NCBI GenBank assembly: GCA_001510575.1
Contig: LNGK01000010.1
Coordinates: forward strand, 248,001 to 312,000
Length of the DNA stretch: 64,000 nt
Direction: 5' to 3'
Origin: Knoxdaviesia capensis
Lineage: Eukaryota; Ascomycota; Sordariomycetes; Microascales; Gondwanamycetaceae
Shown here: piece by piece, positions 34,309 to 45,207 of the stretch
Position numbering within the stretch: the stretch's first letter is position 1
Layout of the letters: every line of letters starts with the position of its first letter
Position numbers and translations under genes: made by a program
Notes under the pieces: generated by a model
Database searches by the model: none
Told to the model about the DNA's origin: nothing
The model's input: the letters and a program-made list of their open reading frames with translations, nothing else

Positions 34309-36636
34309 TTACGGCGAAACAGTATCCGCCGGCGCCGGGGCAGGGGCAGCAGTGGCACCTCCCAAAGGCGACGTCGACGGCTCCTCCTTCTTGCCCCACG
34401 TGGCCGGCCAGCTGATCCACGACGCACGCTTGTTCGCCGCATCGGGCCGCACAGCATCGCTGTTCTCTTGCACCAACCGGAGTGGCCGCGGCTTCGAGCC
34501 CACAATCGTGGTCTTCTCCTGTTGAGAGGCCGCCGAGGGCCGAGGCGGCGACTGCGACGGCGGGGTCGGTAGGTCGTTGTTCGTGCTGTCGCCGCTGACA
34601 CTCGACGTGTCGCTGCGCATGCCCGGGAAGTTTCCGCTCGACGCCAGGCCGGCCATGCCACCACTGCTGCTAGGCAGCCGCGCCGACGGCGGGCCAGACG
34701 CGCCCGACAGGTTAGATGGATTGTACAGGGTCTGCGACCGGCGCGGGCCGGAGAGGCCAGGCGAAATCTGGCCGTCCAGGCCGCGGTACATTTGGTTGAC
34801 GAGCACCGCAGAGCCGTTGGGAGCACCTCCCGCCCCGGTCAGTTGCTCGCTGGTCGGGCGCACGCGGCGGATGCTCGACGAGCGAGTGAATCCGCCGAGA
34901 GGGATCTTGGGCGCGGTCTCGGGGTCGTTGTGCACGGAGCCCTGGTGGATTGGCGCAATCGACACCGGGCGAGGGCGCGGCTTAGCCGCAGCGCCAACGG
35001 CGGCTGTGGCAGCAGGCACCGCACCGGCAGCAATGGACTTGGCCCGCTGGAGCAGCGACGCACCAGCGCTGAGTCGTTGCTCCTGCGAAGACTTTGGAGG
35101 TGGCGGCGGGGGCAGTTCCTTGTCGGTGTTACTGCCGGCCGTGGGGCGGGGAGGTAAGAAGTCGCTCGACTGGTCAAGGATCGACTCGAACTGCTGATGT
35201 TGGAGCAGGCGTTCGATTATCTTGTTGATGTACAGGGTAAGCGCCTTATTTTGGTCCTTGCTGGATTTCAACTCGGCTTCCAGGCGACGGTAGCTCTCGC
35301 TCTCAACCTCAGCAGCATCGGAAAGCTCGTCGGCGAGAGACGACACTACAGTGCGTCCTTCAAGAGCGTCAAGAGCATCTTGATTCGCACTGTTTCCGGC
35401 GCCGGAATCTCCGGGTGGCGAGGCCGCCGGAGTGAGGCCTCCGCTATAGACAAAATCGTTCTTAGTGAAATCGCCGTTGAGTGTGCGTTCTTGGAGAAGC
35501 AGCTGATAGCTTTCGTTATCCTCCATCAAGCGCGCGTTTGCCATGCGGGCTTCCATAAGAAGGCGCTCCACCTCATGCAGCCGGCCGCCGCCGTGGTTCT
35601 CGGATTCCACCAGTTTAATTTGGGCCTCGGCAAGTTCCAGTCGCAATGATTCTATCAGCTTGTCCTTCTGAAGCAAGAGCTTGGAGTTGTTGCGCGAGTC
35701 GCTGCGGCTAACCGAAGATGGGGGCGCAAAGCCACCTTCTAACGAGGGAGAATGATTGCCTAGGGAAGAGGGTGAGGGGGATGTCAGCTAAGAACAGGAT
35801 AAGCATAAGGGCAGGTCGGAAGAAAAAGAAAAGAAGCTGCTAAATCTCCGATGTCTTTCTAAGGGGGAGATGTTTCTTTTTCAAAAAGGAAAGAAAAGAA
35901 AACAGCTCCACAAGTTGGACGAGGGGGATATCATGAGATAGCACTGCTCCGATAATCAAGGATGGGAAGGCATACCGAATCGAGCTGGCCGTCCATCGTC
36001 ATCCGCAAAGTGGTTGTTTCGCTGAGCAAGACTATCCTTGAGTCTTTGGATGACCGACTGCATTTCCTCCTCGCGATTCGCCATTTCATCCTTCTCTTTG
36101 GTCATGGCGCTGCGTTCCGCCTCGTAGATGGCCTCCATTTCGCGCATCTGACGCGCCGAATCCCGCTTCTCGTTTGCCAAGGCCTCGAGTCGTTCATCAC
36201 TCTCGTGGAGTCGCTCCTCCAGCTTCGCTTGTTCCTTGGTCGTCTCGTCCAAGCGGGCCTGGAGAACCTCGGACTGCTTGCGGAATTTTTCGGCCTCCTT
36301 CTCGGCCTTGGACAGAAGCTCCTTGATATCTGTGATGGCTGCGGCAGCCTCGGCTCGGGCGTCGTTCGCGGCGGCGGTGGCAGCAGCGGCATCGGTCGAA
36401 TTGATCAGCATGGACTGGGGCCGGGCAGCAGATCGCGCTGATACCGGGGTTCCCGAGCGGACGGAGCGTGTCCGCGACACAGCCGCCGGGGTGTTGTTTC
36501 CAGTAGGGGTCGACGATCGCTGGATTGCCGCGGCGCGAGCCGGCGTTATGTTGTTCGAGGACGGAGATTCAGACGACGGAACTCGGCCGACTCCTCCAGG
36601 GGCCGCTGGCCGTTTTGGTGTGGTCGTGGTTGACAT
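34309..36636 (-). CDS. Fungal coiled-coil protein of unknown function
   Basis: Two exons, 36636-35976 and 35759-34309, give 703 residues. The intron of 216 nt has a GTATGC donor and a CCCTAG acceptor, and the junction reads ARFGNHSPSLEGG. Residues 1-85 are Ser/Thr/Pro/Arg-rich and disordered. About 90-215 form a long coiled coil (e.g. KELLSKAEKEAEKFRKQSEV and EERLHESDERLEALANEKRD). A second coiled coil follows at about 245-305 (KLLLQKDKLIESLRLELAEA) and a third short one near 375-410 (RRLEAELKSSKDQNKALTLY). The C-terminal half is Pro/Ser-rich with a PPPPPP run. Such proteins are often called 'M protein repeat protein' in fungal annotations from coiled-coil similarity alone. A cytoskeletal, polarity or septation role is possible but not shown. 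Confidence 0.82.
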
Positions 36637-37365
36637 GATGGCAGATGATGTTCGTGAGCTGTGACAAGGAAAATGATGATCCTGGTGGTCGTTGTAACGT
36701 TGAGATGAGATCAGGTCAAAGGAGGGAGAATAGGTGTCTCCAGAACACGATGTAGCAGATGGAGGGAGGGGAAAACAAGAAAGAGAGAGAAACGGACAGA
36801 AACAGTCACAGACAATAACAATCCAGAGTCAATAGAAAGAAAAGAAAGAAAAAAAAAGGGCGTAGACAAAGAGATGAGATGAAAGACGGGGCAAAGAAAC
36901 GGTCAACCAACCGTGCAGAACCCACATGCAGAGAGCATCAATATCAATAGTTAGGGGATGGGATTAGCAAAATCAAGCAAACTTTAAAAGCATAGAATTA
37001 AAGATGGACGTTATTGAAGGAATAATAAACAACATAAGAGTGTACGTTATGGATTATGGGGGGGGCGTGTAAAAAACTGATGATCTGGTCGAAAGTTGGA
37101 AATGCTTCGTTTGTCAAGAGAGGCGTGTAGCGCACTCCTAAGGGGAAGAGTTTCGGATATGCATAAGGGGGGTCTTTTATGCAGGTCCCTATGTAATAAG
37201 AGCTAATAACAAATGTCAAGGGGGAAACAAAGGGAAAATAAGCGTACAGTGTTACGCTACAGTGCAATCGCTGCAAGCATAGAGTTTAGCTGAGTTCATA
37301 GCCGCGACCGATTTAGAAATACTGCCGGGCGGTGTGCGTGGCTGAGTGCATGCGTCTCGTATATA

Positions 37366-37377
37366 TTAGGGTTAGGG
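37366..37377 (+). repeat. Two-unit telomere-like word
   Basis: TTAGGGTTAGGG occurs once, in intergenic DNA about 0.7 kb upstream of the coiled-coil gene. Confidence 0.6.
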
Positions 37378-37562
37378 TTGAGTGTTTCGACGTTATCGCA
37401 GATACTGAATGCCTTCAATCTTTGCCATGCTCCTTTTCTCTCCGACTTGGCATCACCGTACCAACTACAGGCCGCTGCAACACATCATCAAATCTGTCTT
37501 AGACCTTTTCTTCGGCAACTTTATCAACAGCCGCCATTCGCCTCCCTCCTGTGTCCGGTTGC

Positions 37563-38185
37563 CACAGCAGGGACGCCGTTGACGGCACACAGCACCTGGC
37601 CAAAGACAAACTCAAATACCGATAAGCTGGAGGACTTGCGCTCCGTTATGATACGTTGGTGGCTGATCGCCACATGTGGCTTAAGCATGGCTTCAACTTC
37701 ACTAGAAAGCTAGACATACACATCGGACCCAAACGCAGGGACCAAACCAGTCGGTCCCAGATCGACGCCCATGTGCAGACGTTCACCCCCCATCTGTCTA
37801 AGTGCGATACGAGGCATTGAAGATAGTCGAAAGCCATGATCTGGAGGCACGTGAAAAAGCGGACCGAGCATGAACAACACCGCACAGCAGATTCATGACT
37901 TCAATCTGACATTGAAGACTGCAGATTTCCCGCCGAACGTTCTCTATGACACACTGATACGGCCCCTGCTGACACTTAGCAAATCCCGCCCTTCAGCTGT
38001 TCGGCTGTGCTGGGGGCAAACGACGTACATATTCCAGTGGGACATGGTGTTGTGTGAGTGGTTGGACCGCAGTAACAGGGTCGACTCAGCACTCAAGAAC
38101 ATGCTCGGTCTGCGCCCCTGTGAGATACGATGGTCCGGAGGAGAAAACCGGCGTACACATTCCGGAAGCACTGTCTACACATGAA
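37563..38185 (+). pseudogene. Possible degraded coding segment
   Basis: One plus frame reads, after an early stop, a stretch of about 58 residues (including YDTLVADRHMWLKHGF and LDIHIGPKRR) with balanced composition. It then meets stops near 37815. Another frame continues from an ATG at 37870 for 104 residues (including ADFPPNVLYDTLIRPLL and YIFQWDMVLCEWLDRS). The quality of these segments is better than the random frames nearby, but no family is recognised and no clean exon chain was found. It may be a gene relic or chance. Confidence 0.25.
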
Positions 38186-38539
38186 AATATCACCTCAAGT
38201 ATCAGATACGAGTCGTTGACAGCATACCGCAACCCTTCCTTGGCATGTTTTCGATGAGGATCTAAAAAGAAAAAGAAATCAAGAGAAAAGTTCATTGATA
38301 CTCTTTCGCTATGAAAAGGGTATTCCGTTACATCATGGCAGAAGACACCCAAAATGCAAATAACGTAAAAAATCATTTTCCACCCCAATCCCAAGAGCCC
38401 TCTAAAACGCCGGTATGAAGACGACCAAACCCTACAAAAACCATAATCATCTATTATGGGCTGCATGGGTTGGCTCGGATTTTGTGTCATTTCGGTTGTG
38501 GTTTTTTTTTTTAGATTCCTGCAGGCCGATGCAGTGCGT

Positions 38540-39184
38540 TTACGCCTGCTGGTCGCTGAGGATATCCGAGTCACCGGCATCGATGATGGACATGGCAGAG
38601 CAGCGGAACATCTTACCGCAAGCAGTGCCCAGCTCGATCTATAGTACGGGAGATAAAGAGAATACGAGTAAGTGTCTGAGTGGTACCCTCCAAAGTCTTT
38701 GTGTGACGAATTTTTCAAGACTTCTTCGCTGGGTTGGCTTCAGGAGCCGACAGATTTAGTCTGCCGGTCCACGGCCGGGGCGTTGGAATACTGAGAGGAG
38801 TGTATACGTACGTTGGTGCCGTTCAGGTGGTGAACCGAAGTCTTAGCCAGCATGGAGTAGTATTCGAGTTCCGACTTGCGCAGAGGGGGGGTGTTGCTGG
38901 CAATGATGACCAACTTGGCCTTGCCGGAACGCAGGCTCTTGAGGGTCGACTTGTAGCCAAGAGTGACCTTTCCGGACTTCATGACAAGGGCGAGCTTGGA
39001 GTTGATGCTGTGAGAGAAGAAGTCGGGGTTAGTACTGGTTGTTTTTGCACTTCAACATCTCAATTGCTCCTGCCGGTTGGCCGACTTCGTTGAGACGAAG
39101 CAAGCCACGAAACGACCGGTAGAAAAGGCCCAAGAAGTGAACTAACCTGTGCGCATCGCGCTTCGACTTCTTCTGAGGGGCCAT
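38540..39184 (-). CDS. rpl30: 60S ribosomal protein eL30
   Basis: Three exons, 39184-39147, 39007-38812 and 38638-38540, give 110 residues, the usual size for eL30. The protein starts MAPQKKSKRDAHSINSKLAL. It continues with VMKSGKVTLGYKSTLKSLR, KAKLVIIASNTPPLRKSELE and YYSMLAKTSVHHLNGTN, and ends IELGTACGKMFRCSAMSIID...AGDSDILSDQQA; all match the L7Ae/L30e fold. Intron 1 (139 nt) starts GTTAGT and has a perfect TACTAAC branch site. eL30 binds kink-turn RNA, and in yeast it represses splicing of its own transcript; whether that happens here is not visible. The gene is head to head with uL16, sharing one 450-bp promoter. Confidence 0.96.
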
Positions 39185-39634
39185 TGTGACTGATGTTGGC
39201 AATAAAATGTCAAACTTGGAGGGTAATGATTTGGTGATGTGGAAGGAAGAGAAAGGAAATAAAGTTAGCACAAATTTTGAAATGCTCCTTGTGGTTGACA
39301 GCAAAAAGCAGAAAATCATAAGTGTGGAGACGTGGGTGGTGGCTTAACCGGAATTTACCCGCAGAACTTTAGCCACAGTTGGCAGTGAGTCAATGGCTAG
39401 ACAAGCCCTAAAGATCCGACAATCAAGCGCTTTGTCATCCACCGATCCGCCACCTGTGCTTGGAAATGAGTTTGGTGCTTTGAAATCAAGCGGGTCAAAT
39501 ACTTGCCCGCACTTTGCATTTTGCATAGAACAAAAGTCGAGTCTCCTCCCAGGATTTAGGAAATCTTCTCCAATACATCCACCAACAACCCAACAACAAC
39601 CCCATTTACGTCGTCATCTCGAAATACCGTCAAA
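39185..39634. promoter_or_regulatory. Bidirectional ribosomal-protein promoter (eL30/uL16)
   Basis: Only 450 bp separate the two ATGs. Before uL16 the leader is CAAC/AACCC-rich, and a CCCTAAAG word (near 39405) resembles a half telobox. Sharing a promoter would allow equal output of two large-subunit proteins. Confidence 0.6.
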
Positions 39635-40742
39635 ATGGCCAGACGTCCTGCTCGTTGCTACCGGTACTGCAAGAACAAGGTAATTCTTCCCTTCTTGAGA
39701 CTCTCGACAGCAGCCGCGATAAATTGGGGAAAACCACCATCAGCGACCGACTCGCCAACATGGAGAGAAATATCACAAGAGACTGACTTTATGCCAAATT
39801 ATTTTTCTCTCGATATAGCCGTACCCCAAGTCTCGGTTCAACCGTGGTGTCCCCGACCCGAAGATCCGCATCTTCGATCTGGGCCGCAAGCGTGCCGGTG
39901 TTGACGACTTCCCTCTCTGCATCCACCTCGTTTCGAACGAATATGAGCAGCTGAGCTCCGAGGCCCTCGAGGCCGCCCGTATCTGCGCCAACAAGTGAGT
40001 GATGGGACCGCATTCAATTTCTACTGCAGCGACGAAATGGCGATTCGAGACGAACGAAATTTTGAGGCAGACCTCCGGAGTGATAATGCTACGACGCTGA
40101 ATCTTGAATCGCACGAAGAGCTTGGCGCTCTATACGACATTCTCCGTCTCGAAAGCCACCAATGATGTCGCTGCAGCTTGCTTGATGATGGGCAGTTTCT
40201 AATGAGATATTACTTGAATCTAGGTACCTTGTCAAGTTCGCCGGAAAGGAAGGATTCCACATGCGTGTGCGTGCTCACCCTTACCACGTCGTGCGTATCA
40301 ACAAGATGCTTTCGTGCGCCGGTGCCGATAGACTGCAGACCGGCATGCGTGGTGCCTGGGGCAAGCCTAACGGCACTGTCGCCCGTGTCAACATCGGCCA
40401 GATCATCCTCAGCGTCCGCACTCGTGATTCTAGTAAGTTCTTCCCGGCAGCTGCTACCCAAAGGGCCTATATATTAGCAGTTTCTAACCAACCTCTTTTT
40501 GCCTTGAACCAGACCGTGCTATTGCCCTGGAGGCTCTCCGTCGGTCGCAGTACAAGTTCCCCGGCCGCCAAAAGATCATCATCAGCAAGAACTGGGGCTT
40601 CACCCCTCTCCGCCGCGAGGAGTACCTCGAGCGCAAGGAGGGTGGCCGTGTCAAGGTCGATGGTGCCTACGTCAAGTTCCTCTCCAACCGCGGAAAGCTG
40701 GCGACCAACATGCGGGAGTTCCCCGGTGCTTTCGAGGCTTAA
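39635..40742 (+). CDS. rpl10: 60S ribosomal protein uL16 (L10)
   Basis: Four exons, 39635-39679, 39819-39994, 40224-40432 and 40513-40742, give 219 residues, matching yeast Rpl10 (221). The sequence [20 protein letters not shown], then RFNRGVPDPKIRIFDLGRKR, KEGFHMRVRAHPYHVVRINK and LQTGMRGAWGKPNGTVARVN is diagnostic. uL16 is among the last proteins added to the 60S subunit in the cytoplasm. Its loop lies near the peptidyl-transferase centre, and its loading is linked to Nmd3 release. Codon choice is strongly biased to C-ending codons, as expected for high expression. Intron 2 (229 nt) is the longest. Confidence 0.97.
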
Positions 40743-43104
40743 ACAGCAACAAGTTCATACAAAAATCAACTTAGATATCCGCGGTTTTTGCTAGGAAAGC
40801 GAGAAGGAGAACTTTGATTTTCATTACTATCACTATTTGGTCGGGACTGGCGTCTTAAATTTGGTTTTTTTTAAGGGAAAATATTACTACTACTGTTTTT
40901 TCTTGCCACCCAACAGCAGCACAGAATTAAGTTTTTCCTTTGTCTATTCATGTTTTTACGATAGGACGGATGTTGAGACGAACTGGTCTGAACTGAGATG
41001 TGTGATCTGAGAAAGCAATATGAATGTGATTTTTCCCATTACGACATGATTTGTGTGATCTGGTGCCATATGATGGATATGAAGGCTTTGGACTACCAGG
41101 CGTCCTTCTCTGGGACGCTGCCTAGGGTGATGTGATTCGTCCGGGTTCTTCTCCCCGGCAGTTAATGGAATACATGGCATTGCCCATCTACTCGTCTCAA
41201 TGTGTAGAGCTAGACACCTGACCCCGTTAGGGTGAGAAGCGGTTAGGATTAAGCGAAGATGCCGTCAACGAGACAGTTGGACGTAGTTGTTCTGGAAAAC
41301 CATTACGTACAGACTTACGGAGTGTCGACTACGGCGTTCTTACTCTCCCCGCTTCAATATCCCCAACACATTTTGAGGTCACGCTTTCTCAGTAAGCAGA
41401 AGAAACGACTCAAAAGAGAAACGATTCGAATTCGGGACGTTTTGGGGGACGTTTTAAAGAGTTGCACTGTTTGGCCACATTTTCGTCACTTCTCTTGTCC
41501 CAGTTGATATCGCCGAAAGTTTCTTGGGAATATATAAGGGGGCGGGACAGTGCCCCACGGTATATTTCCGAGGTGGTCCTAGGTGCTGTGAGTCCCCGAT
41601 GCCGGAATCACTAGTGACCAGCGGTGAGTAGCCACAATCACGTTTTCTTCGTGCTGGAGGCAATACGCAGCAGATCTGGAATAAATGCTGGGGTATGCCT
41701 TGTACCGAAGGAGAATCGTGTATTAAGGCGATACACGGGCTATTTGTGTGAGAGGGAGAAAGTTGAGTGAGACTCGGACAGTTCTTTTGTAACTTGTCAT
41801 CCGGATCTATTCCAGGATCTCTCGACCGAGTCAGCTTAGGGGGACGGAATCCTCCTGGATCACAGTGTCAGATCAGATGGCTACGCCGAACGAAGCAGAC
41901 TTGAGCTGAGATTTACAGGAGTTTCTCGGCTTTATTAAGTCCATATAGGGCCAGAGTTGCAGAAGAGGATGATACATCAGCCCGTAAACCTAGTGAGCCT
42001 GGAACCTGGTAGATGAGACCCTGAGGCTTGAGTGGTGCGGGAACACAGCACATGCCAACTAAAAAGTCTCCAGGCTCCCCCAATATCATGAGGATCCTAT
42101 AGACCTCTGAGCATACCAAAGCGCCAGAGTTACTAGACATACAAGATCGTTCGTGGCGTCGAAATTGCAGCGCCTAAATAGGCAAAAGGGTGGCAGCAGC
42201 GTCTGGATTACTGAGCTCCGAAAGTAATCACGGTTGGTTATGAACAGTGTAAAAATAACATGGCGGGGTTCTGCAAGAGTGCTGATTTGACGCGGTGTAC
42301 CAGTAAACAAGCAAGTGTAGCGGCGCTATGAGAATGGGTACGTACCCACCAAGTCAAACAGTTCACGGCACGATGATCTCGTCATGACTGAGGAGGGCCT
42401 TATAACGTAAGAACCCCCTTCCTGAATCAGCACTCTTTGGCTTCCTTGGTCTTTTTTTTTTTTTTTCGTCCATTTCCAAAGTCATCCTCCTCCTTTTTTG
42501 CGTGTCCTTTTCTAATTTGACTCATATAGCCCTTCGTTTAATGCTATATTGGAGGGAAAAAGCAGATCACGTTTACCTCTTGGGCTCCAGCTCAGATCAG
42601 CCGTCACAACCCACAGGGCTCTTGAAGCGGTTGGAAACCTCTCTCAGGCTATCTGAGTGGCTCCTGCACGTGCAAGGGTTACGTTTAGACTTATCTAAAC
42701 CCCCCCAAAACAGCGGATCGCTCCTCTCTTTTTGCTGTCTGGTGTGAGGTGGTTCGTTCCTTCTCATCTTAGCTTCAGCCTTTCTGCGTTTGTGTCCACA
42801 GTGACTTTTACGTATCAAGGCCCCCCCCTTTATCGGATCCGAGACTCTTTCGCCGACTCTTGACTGTTCGTGCTTTGTTGGGACTTGACGCAACACGCGA
42901 CAACTTCGTCTTTTTTCCTTTCTATTTCTTCACACAAACCCACATCTGGTGTTCTCAAGACATTCGACTTTATCTTGTTTCCTTCCTTATCACCGCTATC
43001 TCTCTTTCTTGCTCGTTGGAACGGGGTTGGGCCTCTTTGGGTGTTTCTGCTCTCCCTCTTTCGCTTTCCCTTACCGAATCCACCCGACTCTCCCCTTCAC
43101 AGCG
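40743..43104. other. Intergenic region, no gene seen
   Basis: About 2.4 kb between uL16 and the 700-residue protein. The stretch 40.9-42.4 kb is low in open frames. A T13 run lies near 42454-42466, and the last 330 bp are pyrimidine-rich leader. A poor frame on the minus strand at 41913-42140 was judged random. GTTAGGGTG and GGTTAGG words lie at 41227-41248. Confidence 0.55.
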
Positions 43105-45207
43105 ATGGCATTCCAACAGTCAACAAGACATCTCCCCCGCCTGGAGGTTCCGTCGTCCGACCGTGACGGCGTAGCTACACCGCAACCGCAGCCCGAAAGA
43201 CCTCTTGATGAGACGCAAACGTGGGTTCTGTTTTCCCCGCGATCTGAGTCGAACTTCACACCGTCAACAGCATACCTGAACCTGAGCGACTATGCGGGAT
43301 CACTCGTGACGCCTGGCAGGTCCCACACCAGCGATCTCGGCAGCGTCGGAGCCCCAGTACGGTCTGATTCCCAGCAAAGCGTCATTCTCTCGGCGCCCGT
43401 GTTCGATGCCGATTCCGTGAACGATGAAGACGATGCCGATGCCGAGCTTGATCTTTTGGACAGCCACCTTGCCGATTTTCGCTCGATTCCAAACCCCTAC
43501 GGCACAAACCACAACCTTAACAGCACCGCCCCCGCAATCACCACCACCGCCAATACTACCAAAACACCTCCCCTCAACCATGCCGATGCAGATCTTCAGT
43601 CTCCTGCCGCCCACCCCAACTCTTCAGCATTTCTTCAACAGTCGATCTCCGTTCTACCAACTCATGATGGGCTCGGATCGTTCCGGGTGCCCCAGCGTGG
43701 ATCCACGGCCGGCCTCCAAGAGAAGTTGTACGGCTTCGAGCGGTCGAACCCTCATCGTGTAAGAAGGTCGTCGGGGAATGTCGACTTGCTACAGTTTGAG
43801 ATGGACAGTGAGGATGTGCAGGAGGCCGAACGGAGAGCACGTGTTGAAGCCTGGAGATATGAACAGAGCGTGTATCTGCTGCAGGAGATTCAGAAGGAAA
43901 CTCGGAGACGACGGTTCTCGCAGTCCTCTTCAGCTGTCAAGGCACGTGCTGCCGAGGCCAGCCGCGAAAGGACCACACCAACAACCGAACCTGCGGTGGA
44001 CCCGTTGTCGACGACGGCCGCTGATGGGATGGACACCGATAGTCTCGACTGGCATGAGGATATGGCAGACCCCCACCAAGATGACTCGCGAGGGGCCGTC
44101 AGCCGGTTCGCCCGTCGTGTCATACGCGATCTCCTTGGGGTTGATGACCGCTTTATCTCAGTCTTGTTGGGCGAGTCGGACGCCGTTGACGGATATATGG
44201 ACGATCTTTCTTCCACACCCAAGGCAACCTCCCACATGCCCGACACTGATCCTCTCGACTCGTCGTCGTGGCAGCTTCGCCTTTTGGATAGGGTGGCACG
44301 GGAGCTGGGATGCTTTGTTGGCTCTATTGCCCCACACCACCCGGGCGCGTTTTCGACTTATCAGCGCATGCAGCAGATGCCAATCCCATATGCCGGACTT
44401 CCGGTGATCCCGGAATCCTTCCCAGACACACTGGCAGCCGCTAGCCAGGCAGCAGCAGCATCGCCAGCACCCGCGACTCTGTCAGCCGCAGACGGAATTC
44501 CCTCAGTGATGGGTACCGTGGAGTTTCAACCAACCATCGCTCAACGCCCTAACCTCTGCCAACGGGGACCCACAAACTCGGCCACATTTGAAGCAGTGTC
44601 ACCTCTGTCATCCCAATCCCCGGCGGCCCCACAAAGTTCTCTCCGAAATCGACCGAGCGGTTCTGACTACTTCACCCAGGAAGAGTGGGAGCGGGATCTT
44701 GATATCAACCTGGTGTTCCGGTACCTGCGGTCACGTTTCGGTTCGCGGTCGTCGTCTCCGACAGGCAGCGGCGGTGTTTCAGGCCACACCGCCGGCACAG
44801 CGCACCTGGCGACGAGTAGCACCCAGGAGTCGGCAGCCAAGGCTGCGCGCGTGCGTCTCCATCACCCCCTCGCCTCGCGTCTTGGTGGAACAGGCAACAG
44901 CAGTGGTACCGGCGTCGGCGGTGCAACGTCGGACCGACGGGTGTTCAAGCCATCGGGCCCGTTGGCGGCGGCAGCAGCAGCGGTTGCGGCTAGTCATCAT
45001 CACCACACGACGTCAGTTGGCGGGGTGGTAGGTGTCGTGGGAGCTGGGGTGCTGCGCCATGCCAGTAGCTGTGCCAGCCAGAGCACGCGTCGGTCAGCAC
45101 GCCGGAGCAGCTGCTCGTCGCGGCGGTACTGGGATATTGGCGGCTCGATTGGCACGGGGTCGGTGATTGCGTCCAACGGGCCGATGGGTAGCTGGGGCGA
45201 GGTGTGA
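43105..45207 (+). CDS. Conserved-looking fungal protein of unknown function
   Basis: A single-exon frame of 700 residues from an ATG in a good context (CAGCGATGGCA). The frame extends upstream, but that part is T/C-rich leader with Phe/Leu/Ser-rich translation. The N-terminal 120 residues are disordered with WVLFSPRSESNFTPS, then an acidic DADAELDLLDSHLADFR motif. A helical charged segment (about 233-280, EMDSEDVQEAERRARVEAWR and EQSVYLLQEIQKETRRRRF) follows. Next is a compact region (about 310-440) with SLDWHEDMADPHQDD, RRVIRDLLGVDDRFISVLLG and WQLRLLDRVARELGCF. WERDLDINLVFRYLRSRF sits near 535-552, before Ser/Gly/Ala-rich low complexity. No known domain is recognised. Motif density suggests a real, conserved protein. 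Confidence 0.8.
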   Translation: MAFQQSTRHLPRLEVPSSDRDGVATPQPQPERPLDETQTWVLFSPRSESNFTPSTAYLNLSDYAGSLVTPGRSHTSDLGSVGAPVRSDSQQSVILSAPVFDADSVNDEDDADAELDLLDSHLADFRSIPNPYGTNHNLNSTAPAITTTANTTKTPPLNHADADLQSPAAHPNSSAFLQQSISVLPTHDGLGSFRVPQRGSTAGLQEKLYGFERSNPHRVRRSSGNVDLLQFEMDSEDVQEAERRARVEAWRYEQSVYLLQEIQKETRRRRFSQSSSAVKARAAEASRERTTPTTEPAVDPLSTTAADGMDTDSLDWHEDMADPHQDDSRGAVSRFARRVIRDLLGVDDRFISVLLGESDAVDGYMDDLSSTPKATSHMPDTDPLDSSSWQLRLLDRVARELGCFVGSIAPHHPGAFSTYQRMQQMPIPYAGLPVIPESFPDTLAAASQAAAASPAPATLSAADGIPSVMGTVEFQPTIAQRPNLCQRGPTNSATFEAVSPLSSQSPAAPQSSLRNRPSGSDYFTQEEWERDLDINLVFRYLRSRFGSRSSSPTGSGGVSGHTAGTAHLATSSTQESAAKAARVRLHHPLASRLGGTGNSSGTGVGGATSDRRVFKPSGPLAAAAAAVAASHHHHTTSVGGVVGVVGAGVLRHASSCASQSTRRSARRSSCSSRRYWDIGGSIGTGSVIASNGPMGSWGEV

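Larger units (their letters stand above)
36637..38539. other. Intergenic region with possible gene relic
   Basis: The first 330 bp upstream of the coiled-coil gene are GA-rich in the plus sense (leader of the minus-strand gene). A TTAGGGTTAGGG word sits at 37366-37377. About 37.56-38.2 kb holds protein-like segments broken by stops and frame changes, listed separately. From about 38250 to 38539 lies the presumed 3' UTR of eL30. Confidence 0.5.

Noticed and set aside
39995..40223. Possible C/D box snoRNA in uL16 intron 2 (TGATGA and CTGA words)
   Set aside because: The C-like and D-like words are in the wrong order or too close, and there is no terminal stem. Ribosomal protein introns do host snoRNAs, so an RNA-seq check would still be reasonable.
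42949..43104. Upstream extension of the 700-residue protein
   Set aside because: The extension is pyrimidine-rich leader sequence translating to Phe/Ser/Leu. The ATG at 43105 has better context and starts typical protein sequence.
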